Below are positions 8,430-14,998 of a stretch of 27,691 bases of DNA, piece after piece. This DNA comes from VRUE01 sp036265675 (GTDB taxonomy: Bacteria; Actinomycetota; Thermoleophilia; Solirubrobacterales; 70-9): contig DATAOP010000089.1 of NCBI GenBank assembly GCA_036265675.1, positions 1 to 27,691 of the forward strand. The letters are read 5' to 3'. The notes beneath the pieces are model-generated. The model made no database searches. It saw only the letters and a program-made list of their open reading frames with translations, and was not told the origin of the DNA. Within the stretch, counting starts at the first letter, position 1, and the number at the start of each line of letters is the position of its first letter. Both the position numbers and the translations under genes were made by a program.

Positions 8430-9806
8430 TCAGAGGCCGTAGGCCTCGAGCAGCTTCAGCCAGAGCTCGCTGCGCGTCGGGTAGGCGGCGACCGCGTGCC
8501 GGAGCCGCTTCAGCGGGACCTCACCGACGATCGCGACCGTCGCCGCATGGAGGAAGTCCGCCGTCTCGAAGCCGCAGAATGTGGCGCCGACGATCAGCTC
8601 TCGGGACTCGTCGACGACGAGCCGGGTGGTGCCGCCAGTCCCCTTGCCCTGGAAGCTGGCGCCGGCGGTGCCTTCGGTGCTGACGTCGACGGCTCGCACG
8701 TCGATCCCGGCGGCTTCCGCCTCGGCCAGGGTCCTGCCGACAGCCGCGACCTGGGGGTCGGTGAAGATCACCCGCGGGGATCCGATTCCCTCGGTGATCG
8801 CCTCGACCGGCCTGCCGTGGATGTTCTCGGCCGCGACCCAGCCCTGGTACTTGCCCATGTGGGTGAAGAGTGCCCTGCCGTTGACGTCGCCCACCGCGTA
8901 GAGCCAGTCGCGGCCACCGACCCGGAGCCGGTCGTCGGCGACGAGGAAGCCGTGCTCATCGATCTCGGCGCCGACCGAGTCGAGGCCGATCGACTCGGTA
9001 CGGGGCGTGCGCCCGACCGCGACCAGAACCTCCGCCGCCTCGGCCGAGCTGCCGTCCTCGAAGGAGACCTCGACTCCGCTGCCGGTGGCGGCGACCCGGT
9101 TCGCCCTCGTCTCGGTCCGCACGTCGACGCCGTACGCGTCGCGGAGCGACTCGGCGACGAGCTCGCCGGCGAACGGCTCCTCACGCGGCAGCACCCGCTC
9201 GTCCGCCCCGACCAGCGTCACCGCGGCGCCGAGCGTCGACCACGCCAGGGCGAGCTCCGTCCCGACCGGGCCGGCGCCGAGCACGACCAGGCTCTCGGGC
9301 ACCGTCTTCGAGGTCGTCGCGTCGCGGTTGTTCCACGTCCGGACCTCGTCGAGACCCTCGATCGGAGGCATCGCGGCGCTGCTCCCGGTCGCGACCACGA
9401 CCGCCCGGGTCGCGGTCAGAGTCTCGTCGCCGACGACGACCCGGCGCTCGCCATCGAGCCTCCCGGCGCCGCGGAACACCTCGATCTCACGCTCTTCCAG
9501 CCACGGCAGCTGGACCGAGTCGTCGAGGTCGTGGATCACCTCGTCGCGCCGGGCCAGCATCGCCGCGGCGTCGAGCTCGCCGGTCACCGCCTGCTTCACG
9601 CCCGGGACCCGGCGAGCCTCGGCGTAGAGCTCGCCGGGACGCAACAGAGCCTTCGATGGCATGCAGGCGTAGTAGGAGCATTCGCCCCCGATCAGGCCGG
9701 GCTCGACGATCGCCACCCGCAACCCTCCCTCGGCGATGCGGCCGGCGCACACCTCCCCGGGGGCGCCGGCGCCGAGCACGATTGCGTCGAACTCCCGCTC
9801 AGGCAT
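8430..9806 (-). CDS. FAD/NAD(P)-dependent pyridine nucleotide-disulfide oxidoreductase, Lpd/MerA-like
   Basis: Class I flavin disulfide reductase, 458 residues. The FAD Rossmann motif is at the N-terminus (VLGAGAPGEV), followed by the redox-active cysteine pair C43 and C48 (GGECSYYACMPSK, CxxxxC spacing), a second nucleotide-binding motif (VVLGAGPVGTELALAW), the second FAD motif ending in YAVGDVNGRALFTH, and the dimerisation domain. The catalytic His of the usual HPTxxE motif is Tyr442 here (AYPTRSE), while Glu447 is kept. No C-terminal vicinal cysteines are present, so this is not a functional mercuric reductase. No E2/E1 lipoamide enzyme genes are nearby. The longer frame reaching 9968 would run into the tmRNA gene, so the ATG at 9806 is the start. 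Substrate unknown. Confidence 0.85.
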   Translation of the reverse strand: MPEREFDAIVLGAGAPGEVCAGRIAEGGLRVAIVEPGLIGGECSYYACMPSKALLRPGELYAEARRVPGVKQAVTGELDAAAMLARRDEVIHDLDDSVQLPWLEEREIEVFRGAGRLDGERRVVVGDETLTATRAVVVATGSSAAMPPIEGLDEVRTWNNRDATTSKTVPESLVVLGAGPVGTELALAWSTLGAAVTLVGADERVLPREEPFAGELVAESLRDAYGVDVRTETRANRVAATGSGVEVSFEDGSSAEAAEVLVAVGRTPRTESIGLDSVGAEIDEHGFLVADDRLRVGGRDWLYAVGDVNGRALFTHMGKYQGWVAAENIHGRPVEAITEGIGSPRVIFTDPQVAAVGRTLAEAEAAGIDVRAVDVSTEGTAGASFQGKGTGGTTRLVVDESRELIVGATFCGFETADFLHAATVAIVGEVPLKRLRHAVAAYPTRSELWLKLLEAYGL

Positions 9807-9813
9807 GGTGGAC

Positions 9814-9823
9814 ACCGTACAAT
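9814..9823. promoter_or_regulatory. Overlapping divergent -10 boxes for ssrA (+) and the oxidoreductase (-)
   Basis: The top strand reads ACCGTACAAT. TACAAT (9818-9823) is a good -10 for ssrA and would start RNA about 10 bases before the mature 5' end at 9841. On the bottom strand TACGGT (9814-9819) lies 7 bases before the ATG of the oxidoreductase, which fits a leaderless start. No convincing -35 is visible on either strand. Confidence 0.45.
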
Positions 9824-9840
9824 CGAATGAGACATAGCAC

Positions 9841-10198
9841 GGGGGCGACAGGCTTCGACCTGGTCGGTCCGTGCGAACGGTTGCAGGTCGAGGTGGCCGG
9901 AGGCCTCGTGAAACACCGGCACCAACCAATACGTGCGGACCATGAGTTCGCCCTTGCCGCCTAGTCAATAGCTAGGTGAGTGAGAGTCGGCCCTCTCCCG
10001 CCCGCGGAGGGGGGTCCCGGCTTCAATTGCGGGCTCACCCGGGTGGAGCGCCCCGCCCACCGGGGGAAATCGAAGGGGCTTTATCTCCCGCAGTGCCCGC
10101 CGGCGCGGACCCCGGGAGACGAGAATCAAGCGCCGGCTAAGCCTGTAGACGCCTTCGCGCTACGACCAGGGACGCCGGTTCGATTCCGGCCGCCTCCA
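9841..10198 (+). ncRNA. ssrA: tmRNA (SsrA)
   Basis: Transfer-messenger RNA that rescues stalled ribosomes with SmpB and tags the nascent chain for proteolysis. The 5' end GGGGGCG pairs with CGCCTCC at 10191-10197 to make a seven-pair acceptor stem with a G3-U70 wobble, the alanine identity element; A10198 is the discriminator and CCA is not encoded. The T arm is GCCGG-TTCGATT-CCGGC. The 5' region GGCTTCGAC matches the conserved tmRNA D-like region. The tag frame most likely resumes at GCG 9935 (A at -4) and reads ADHEFALAA, then TAG at 9962-9964. Length about 358 nt. It lies between the divergent oxidoreductase gene and the convergent hydrolase gene; smpB is 3.4 kb upstream. Confidence 0.95.
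9935..9964 (+). other. tmRNA tag-peptide reading frame
   Basis: GCG GAC CAT GAG TTC GCC CTT GCC GCC TAG, encoding ADHEFALAA. With the alanine carried by the tmRNA itself, the added tag would be A-ADHEFALAA (10 residues). The ALAA end is the degron recognised by ClpXP-type proteases. The resume codon is inferred from GCG preceded by an A four bases upstream; an in-frame CGT just before it cannot be fully excluded. Confidence 0.8.
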
Positions 10199-10212
10199 TC
10201 AATCGACCCCAG

Positions 10213-11022
10213 TCAGGTCTCGATCCCGCTGAGCAGGGCGCGGGCGAGCGGCTCGGGGTGGCTGAGGGGCATCATGTGGCCGGCGCCCTCGATCAAGGTG
10301 TGGCGACTGTCGGGCACCTGCCGGCGGACGACCTTGCAGATCGCGTGGTCGACCGTCGAGGTCTTAGATCCCTCGACGACGTGGACCGGGGCGGTGATCG
10401 CGCCGAGCGAGTCGACCGTGAGCATGTCGTCGAAGAGAAGGTCCCAGAGGTCTCCCCGCTCCCTCTGGGTGGCGAGAAACTCCTCGCGGCGCGGCTCCGG
10501 CCAGCCGGCGAACGAGCCCGGCCCGTTGTAGAAGTCGACGAACTCCTCGAAGGCCTCGTGCCAGCGGCCGGCGCGCACATTCGCCCGCCAGCTGTCGCGC
10601 AGCCCGCAGATCACGGCGAAGGCGCCGGCGTCCTCGGTCCGCAGCAGCCCATAGGCCTCGGGCTCGATCACGGTGAGCGACTCGACGAGCTCGGGCGCCG
10701 TGACGGCGACGCGGAGCGAGGTCGCGCCGCCCCAGGAGAACCCCACGAGGTGCACCGGAACGCCGGCGTGGGCGGCGACGGCGTGGACCTGATCGGCGTA
10801 GTCGTCGAGGCTTCGGCCCTCGACCGGGCCCGGGCCGGAGCCGCCGCGGTAGGCCTCGATCGCGATCAGTCGGTGGCCCTGCGGCCAGTTCGAGAAGACC
10901 TGTCTCCACTCGCCGGCGCTGCCGACCCCGCTGTGGAGGAATGCGATCGGCGTCCCCTCGCCCTCCTCGATGACCCTGACGCGCCGTCCGATCGGCGTGT
11001 CGAGAGTGGTGACCGACGCCAT
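10213..11022 (-). CDS. Alpha/beta-hydrolase fold protein
   Basis: Alpha/beta hydrolase of 269 residues. The oxyanion region is FLHSGVG (about 28-34), the nucleophile elbow is GFSWGG with Ser96, an acidic residue near VHVVEGSKTSTVDHA is the likely acid, and His249 in GAGHMMPLSHPE is the base, so the triad looks intact. The substrate cannot be read from sequence; esterase, lactonase or epoxide-hydrolase-like activity are all possible. The ATG at 11022 follows the peroxiredoxin stop by 5 bases, so the two are co-transcribed. The same frame stays open upstream, but that part is antisense-frame noise over the peroxiredoxin gene. Confidence 0.88.
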   Translation of the reverse strand: MASVTTLDTPIGRRVRVIEEGEGTPIAFLHSGVGSAGEWRQVFSNWPQGHRLIAIEAYRGGSGPGPVEGRSLDDYADQVHAVAAHAGVPVHLVGFSWGGATSLRVAVTAPELVESLTVIEPEAYGLLRTEDAGAFAVICGLRDSWRANVRAGRWHEAFEEFVDFYNGPGSFAGWPEPRREEFLATQRERGDLWDLLFDDMLTVDSLGAITAPVHVVEGSKTSTVDHAICKVVRRQVPDSRHTLIEGAGHMMPLSHPEPLARALLSGIET

Positions 11023-11027
11023 CGCGG

Positions 11028-11588
11028 CTACCTCGACCGCAGCCAGCCCAGGACCTCGGCCGCGTCGCGATCGGGTGGGAACACCGGGTAGAAGACGGTC
11101 GTGATCCGGCCCCTCTCGGCGACCAGGGTCAGCCGCCGGTAGAGCGTCATCCCCTCGGCCTCGAATGTGGGCAGCCCGAGCGCCGCCGCGAGCAGCAGCC
11201 CGGAATCGCTCAGCAGCGCGTACGAAATGTGCTCGCGCTCGGCGAACTCGGCCTGTTCGGCCGGTGTCTGAGCGCTGATCCCGACAACGGTCGCGCCGAG
11301 GCCGGCGAACTCGCCGAGCGCGTCGCGGTAGGCACAGCTCTGCGGCGTGCAGCCCCTGGCACCGGGGATGTCGTCCCAGCCGGCGGGGAGCGGCCGTCCG
11401 GGAACGCCGGTGCGCGGGTACACATAGGCGACCAGGAGCCGCTCGCCGAGCACCGCGAGATTCTCCTCCCCACCTCCGGTCGACGGGAGGCTGAGGTCGG
11501 GAAGCGCGACGCCGGGGAGGTGATCGGCGGCGCCGTCGTCCTCCGGGACCGGGAGGTCGCGCGGGAGGTCGTGGAAGCCGCCGCTCAT
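11028..11588 (-). CDS. Peroxiredoxin, PrxQ/BCP-like
   Basis: Thioredoxin-fold thiol peroxidase, 186 residues. The active-site region GARGCTPQSCAYRD (C80, C85) matches the PrxQ/BCP pattern GCT-x2-x-C-x-x-RD, in which the peroxidatic and resolving cysteines are five residues apart. The surrounding strands (LLVAYVYPRTGVPGRPLP, TVVGISAQTPAEQAEF, YALLSDS) fit the family. A 45-residue N-terminal part precedes the fold. A GTG at 11594 is also in frame, but GGAAGG lies about 9 bases before the ATG at 11588, so I chose the ATG. First gene of a two-gene unit with the hydrolase; divergent from the DUF1697 gene with only 29 bases between. Confidence 0.85.
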   Translation of the reverse strand: MSGGFHDLPRDLPVPEDDGAADHLPGVALPDLSLPSTGGGEENLAVLGERLLVAYVYPRTGVPGRPLPAGWDDIPGARGCTPQSCAYRDALGEFAGLGATVVGISAQTPAEQAEFAEREHISYALLSDSGLLLAAALGLPTFEAEGMTLYRRLTLVAERGRITTVFYPVFPPDRDAAEVLGWLRSR

Positions 11589-11600
11589 AGGCACGAGCCT

Positions 11601-11610
11601 TCCATACCCT
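11601..11610. promoter_or_regulatory. Possible compact divergent promoter between peroxiredoxin and DUF1697 genes
   Basis: The whole 29-base gap must serve both genes. TACCCT (11605-11610) ends 7 bases before the ATG at 11618, fitting a leaderless transcript. The bottom strand has TATGGA over 11601-11606, which may double as a -10 or simply be part of the ribosome-binding region. Weak support. Confidence 0.3.
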
Positions 11611-11617
11611 TGTCGCC

Positions 11618-12157
11618 ATGGCCAGGTACGCCGCCTTCCTACGTGGGATGAACCTCGGGGGTCGCCGGATCACGAACCGGGACCTCGCCGCCGCCGTCTC
11701 CGGCCTCGGCTACGAGGAGGTCGAGACCTTCCGCGCCAGCGGCAACGTGATCTTCGCCGCCGATCGGGGCGGCAAGGCGGCGATCGCCAGTCGGCTCGAA
11801 TCGGGGCTCGGCGACGCGCTCGGATACGAGGTCCCGGTCTTCCTGCGCAGCGGGGCCGAGGTGAGGGCGATCGCCGCGCGGGAGCCGTTTGACCCGGACG
11901 TGGTCTCGGCCTCCTCCGGCAAGCTCCAGGTTGCACTGCTGCTCGACACGCCAGCCGCGAGGGGCCGCCGCGAGGCGCTGGCGCTGGCGACCGAGTCGGA
12001 CCGGCTCGCGATCGAGGGCCGCGAGCTCTACTGGCTGCCGAGCGGGGGGATGTCCGAATCGGAGCTCGACCTGAACGCGATCGCCGCCGCCCTCGGGCTG
12101 ATGACGGTGAGGACGATGGGAACGATCGAACAGGTCGCGGCGAAGTACTTCGGCTAG
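11618..12157 (+). CDS. DUF1697 domain protein
   Basis: 179-residue protein of the DUF1697 family, recognised by its opening YAAFLRGMNLGGRR, followed by the conserved FRASGNVIF segment and the closing ATMRTMGTI-like stretch (LMTVRTMGTIEQVA). The function of the family is unknown; members are small cytoplasmic alpha/beta proteins common in soil actinobacteria. No signal peptide or membrane segment. There is no Shine-Dalgarno sequence, and a TAnnnT box sits 7 bases upstream of the ATG. Its TAG shares the CTAG at 12154-12157 with the stop of the convergent lactamase-fold gene. Confidence 0.9.
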   Translation: MARYAAFLRGMNLGGRRITNRDLAAAVSGLGYEEVETFRASGNVIFAADRGGKAAIASRLESGLGDALGYEVPVFLRSGAEVRAIAAREPFDPDVVSASSGKLQVALLLDTPAARGRREALALATESDRLAIEGRELYWLPSGGMSESELDLNAIAAALGLMTVRTMGTIEQVAAKYFG

Positions 12158-13092
12158 CCCGCCGGGGCCAGGTCGGAGCGCGGCAGCGCCGCCAGCTCGA
12201 CCTCGGAGCTGACGGTCGCGATCTCGTCCGGGAGTCGCGCGACCTGGGCGTTGGCTACGAACTCGATCGGGCCGCCGAGGGGCCTGAAGAAGTTGTCGTA
12301 GTGGGTCGGCACCACGACCCGCGGCTGCAGCAGCGGCAGGATCCGGCTCCAGTAGGAGTCGGTGAAGCTGCGGCCGGCGACCCCGGCGAGGAAGACGTCG
12401 ACGCCGCGCTCGCGGACCGCGTCGTCGATCAGGTTGGCGCTCCCCTGGTGGTAGAGGGTTACGCCGGCGACCCGGATCGCGATTCCCCAGACCTGGCCGC
12501 AGCGGTAGGCGCCCGGAGATAGCGAGTCGAGGTGCTCGCAGGTGAGTTCGCCGTCGTACGGCACGGCGAGGCCGAGCAGTAGCTTCGAGTGCAGGCTCGG
12601 CGTGAAGCTGACCTCGAACGGACCGATCTCGTAGGTGCGGTAGGGCTCGACCTCGACCGCCTGCTCGGCCAGGCCGTGCAGCGCCATCAGGTGGACCAGC
12701 GAGCTCGATCCGTAGGCGTTACAGCCGAACCGACGGGCGATCTCGGGGGCGTCGACGGCGTGGTCGAAGTGCGTGTGGCCGACCAGGACTCCGGCGACCT
12801 CTCCGGGCGCGCGCAGGAACCGGTCCAGGATCGCGGGCTGCGGCAGGTTGGGGCGGCGGAGGACGAGGTCGCGGAACGGGACGCGCGAGAGGAACGGGTC
12901 GACGAACAGCGTCTGGCCTGCATGGGTGATCCGGTAGCCGGAGACGCCGAGCCATTCGATCTCGAGCCCCTCCGGCAGCTCCAGCGGCCGCGCCTCGAGC
13001 TCGCCCAGCATCTGACCGTCGTCGCGTTCGTCGCTGCTGCGCCTCGCCCGCGCCTTCGCCAGGTCCCTCAGGTGTCCCAATGGCCCGGGCAC
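12154..13092 (-). CDS. Metallo-beta-lactamase-fold hydrolase (UlaG-like)
   Basis: 312 residues. The metal-binding motif HTHFDHAVD is clear, preceded by FVDPFLS and followed by a distal Ser-Leu-His (TPSLHSK) and VVPTHYDNF near the C-terminus, all as in UlaG/YtnP-like metal-dependent hydrolases. The substrate is not predictable. The GTG at 13092 leaves 12 bases to the OsmC gene stop; an internal ATG at 13011 just before the conserved LEIEWLGVSGYRI is a plausible shorter start, as the first 27 residues are basic and unlike the family. Last gene of the P450-OsmC-lactamase unit. The stop overlaps the convergent DUF1697 stop. Confidence 0.88.
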   Translation of the reverse strand: MPGPLGHLRDLAKARARRSSDERDDGQMLGELEARPLELPEGLEIEWLGVSGYRITHAGQTLFVDPFLSRVPFRDLVLRRPNLPQPAILDRFLRAPGEVAGVLVGHTHFDHAVDAPEIARRFGCNAYGSSSLVHLMALHGLAEQAVEVEPYRTYEIGPFEVSFTPSLHSKLLLGLAVPYDGELTCEHLDSLSPGAYRCGQVWGIAIRVAGVTLYHQGSANLIDDAVRERGVDVFLAGVAGRSFTDSYWSRILPLLQPRVVVPTHYDNFFRPLGGPIEFVANAQVARLPDEIATVSSEVELAALPRSDLAPAG

Positions 13093-13104
13093 CAGACGGG
13101 CGGC

Positions 13105-13623
13105 TCAGCCGGTCCGCAGCTCGGCGGAGAGGCTGGGTGGGGTCGCGAGGGTCTGGAAGACCGTGCAGTAGCGCTCGGTGAGCTTCAGCAGCGTCTCGAG
13201 CTCCTCCTCATCCGCATCGGCGTCGAGGTCGAAGCCGAGTCGGATCGAGCGGAACCCGACCGGGGCGTCGCGGTCGACGGCGAGGGTGCCGCGGAAGTCG
13301 AGGTCGCCCTCGGCGCGCACGGTGCCGCCCCGGACTGCGATCCCGAGCGAGGTCGCGACGGCCCTCAGCGTCACCCCCGCGCAGGCGACGAGCGCCTCGA
13401 GCAGCATGTCGCCCGAGCAGAGCAGGGTGCCGTCCCCGCCCGCTGCGGGATGAAGCCCCGCCTCGGCGATCGCCTTTCCGGTGGAGATCGAGCAGCTGAC
13501 GCCTTCGCCAAGGGCGCCGTCCGCGCGCAGGGTGACCAGAGCCGCCTCGGGGCTCTCGGCATAGCGCTCCTTGAGCGGCGCCTGGGTCGATCGCAGCTGG
13601 TCGCGGTCCACGGCCAGGCTCAC
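13105..13623 (-). CDS. OsmC family protein
   Basis: 172-residue OsmC/Ohr-superfamily protein; characterised members are dimeric thiol peroxidases for organic hydroperoxides. The two expected cysteines are Cys81 (LEALVACAGVTL) on the central helix and Cys153 (TERYCTVFQTL) near the C-terminus; Cys69 is extra. The 30-residue N-terminal part is longer than in Ohr. The GTG start overlaps the P450 stop by four bases (GTGA), so translation is coupled. An organic peroxide reductase beside a P450 makes functional sense, since P450 cycles and lipid oxidation give hydroperoxides, but the link is inference. Confidence 0.88.
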   Translation of the reverse strand: MSLAVDRDQLRSTQAPLKERYAESPEAALVTLRADGALGEGVSCSISTGKAIAEAGLHPAAGGDGTLLCSGDMLLEALVACAGVTLRAVATSLGIAVRGGTVRAEGDLDFRGTLAVDRDAPVGFRSIRLGFDLDADADEEELETLLKLTERYCTVFQTLATPPSLSAELRTG

Positions 13624-14969
13624 CGCAGCGGCTGTTCGAGGGTGACCCGGCAGCCGTTCCCGGGGGCGAGGGTGATGTTGCGGACCCTGATCGGTTCCGG
13701 CTCGGGGCTCGCGGCGCGGAGATCGGCGCGGGCGATGAACTCCCGAAGTACGACGCGCATCTCGAGTTCGGCGAAGGAGGCGCCGATGCAGCGTCGGACA
13801 CCGCCACCGAACGGGATCCAGGCGTAGGTGTCGGGCCGGCCGTCGAGGAAGCGCTCCGGGCGGAACTCCCTTGGTTCCGGGAACAGGTCCTCGCGATAGT
13901 GGATCGCCGCAATCGCCGCCATCAGGTACTGGCCCGCCGGCACCTCGTAGCCGCCGATCCGGACCGGCGCCGTCAGCTTTCGCGCGACGTCGACGATCAC
14001 CGGTCGTGCCCGCAGCGTCTCGCGGACCGTCGCGTCGATGTACTCATCATCGCCGGCGGCGACCGAGGCGCGAAGTCGCTCGAGCACCCGCGGCGCCCGC
14101 AGGACCCGCTCCATCGCCCAGGCCAGGCCGGTGGCGGTCGTCTCGTGCCCGGCGCCGATGATGGTGACGAGCTCGTCGCGGAGCTCCTCGTCGCTCATCG
14201 GGCTGCCGTCCTCGTGGCGGGCGCCGAGCAGAAGCGAGAGCACGTCGTCCCGGTCCTCGCCACCGGCGGCGATCTCGGCCCGTCGCAGCGCGATCTCCTC
14301 GTAGACGAAGCCGTCGAGCGCCGCTCGTGCTCGCACGAACCTTCCCCATGGGCTCCAGCGGCCGAGGTCGCGCTGGAGGATCGGAAGCGCGATCACGGCG
14401 CCGACCCGGGCGCCGAAATCGTCGATCAGGCTCCCCAGCCTCGCCAGCCGCTCCTCGTCGTCGACGCCGAAGACGGCGCGCATGATGACCGCCAGGGTGA
14501 TCCGCTGGGTGTGAGGACGCAGCGCGAAGGTCTCGCCCACCGGAAAGCGCTTCATCTCCCGCACCGTGATCTCCCTGATCAGGTCGCCATAGCGGCCGAT
14601 CCGCTCGCCGTGGAACGGGGGCAGCAGCAGCTTGCGCTGCCGCAAGTGGGGGCCCTCGTCGAGGGTAAGGACCGAGTTCGGCCCCATCGCCGGCTCGAGC
14701 ACCGTCGCATTCGCCTCGCCGGCGTGGAACTGCTCGGGCGAGCCGGTGAAGAGCTCCTTGACCAGGGCCGGGTCGGCAACGTAGACGAGCCGGTCGAAGA
14801 ACGGGAACGAGACTCCGAAGACGTCGCCGTAGCGGCGGTGGAGGCGGATCAGGAAGCCGAGCGGGTCGCGGGCGTAGCGGACCGCCTGCACCGCGCCGGG
14901 CATCCTCGCCCCGGGCGGTGCGGTCGCCGTGGCGGCGCGGGAGGGGCGTGCAATCGTCGCCTGCTCCAT
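13620..14969 (-). CDS. Cytochrome P450
   Basis: Soluble heme-thiolate monooxygenase, 449 residues, full length. The I-helix oxygen-activation motif is GAGHETTATG, the ExxR motif is ETLR, a PERF motif lies in EFRPERFLDG, and the heme loop is FGGGVRRCIGASF with Cys394 as axial ligand. No membrane anchor, as usual for bacterial P450s. No ferredoxin or ferredoxin reductase gene is adjacent, so electrons must come from elsewhere. Substrate unknown; the general wording resembles the CYP110/CYP132-138-type group, not one specific family. First gene of the P450-OsmC-lactamase unit. TATCGT on the bottom strand lies 8 bases before the ATG, fitting a leaderless transcript. Confidence 0.95.
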   Translation of the reverse strand: MEQATIARPSRAATATAPPGARMPGAVQAVRYARDPLGFLIRLHRRYGDVFGVSFPFFDRLVYVADPALVKELFTGSPEQFHAGEANATVLEPAMGPNSVLTLDEGPHLRQRKLLLPPFHGERIGRYGDLIREITVREMKRFPVGETFALRPHTQRITLAVIMRAVFGVDDEERLARLGSLIDDFGARVGAVIALPILQRDLGRWSPWGRFVRARAALDGFVYEEIALRRAEIAAGGEDRDDVLSLLLGARHEDGSPMSDEELRDELVTIIGAGHETTATGLAWAMERVLRAPRVLERLRASVAAGDDEYIDATVRETLRARPVIVDVARKLTAPVRIGGYEVPAGQYLMAAIAAIHYREDLFPEPREFRPERFLDGRPDTYAWIPFGGGVRRCIGASFAELEMRVVLREFIARADLRAASPEPEPIRVRNITLAPGNGCRVTLEQPLR

Positions 14970-14977
14970 CGAGGCTG

Positions 14978-14983
14978 ACGATA
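14978..14983 (-). promoter_or_regulatory. Possible -10 box of the P450 operon
   Basis: The bottom strand reads TATCGT ending 8 bases before the ATG of the P450 gene, with no Shine-Dalgarno sequence between. The purU stop lies only 15 bases further upstream, so a promoter has to overlap the end of purU or the unit is read through from it. Confidence 0.35.
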
Positions 14984-14998
14984 CTCCCCGGCCGGCGC

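Noticed and set aside
8496..9830. 444-codon plus-strand frame over the oxidoreductase
   Set aside because: The opposite strand encodes a complete flavoenzyme with FAD, NAD and CxxxxC motifs; this frame has none.
9965..10531. Open frame across the tmRNA gene and the following region
   Set aside because: It runs through a structured RNA with complete acceptor and T-arm pairing and into an antisense of the hydrolase.
11023..11673. Upstream extension of the hydrolase frame to 486 codons
   Set aside because: The extra part is Arg/Pro-rich and covers the peroxiredoxin gene, which has real family motifs in another frame.
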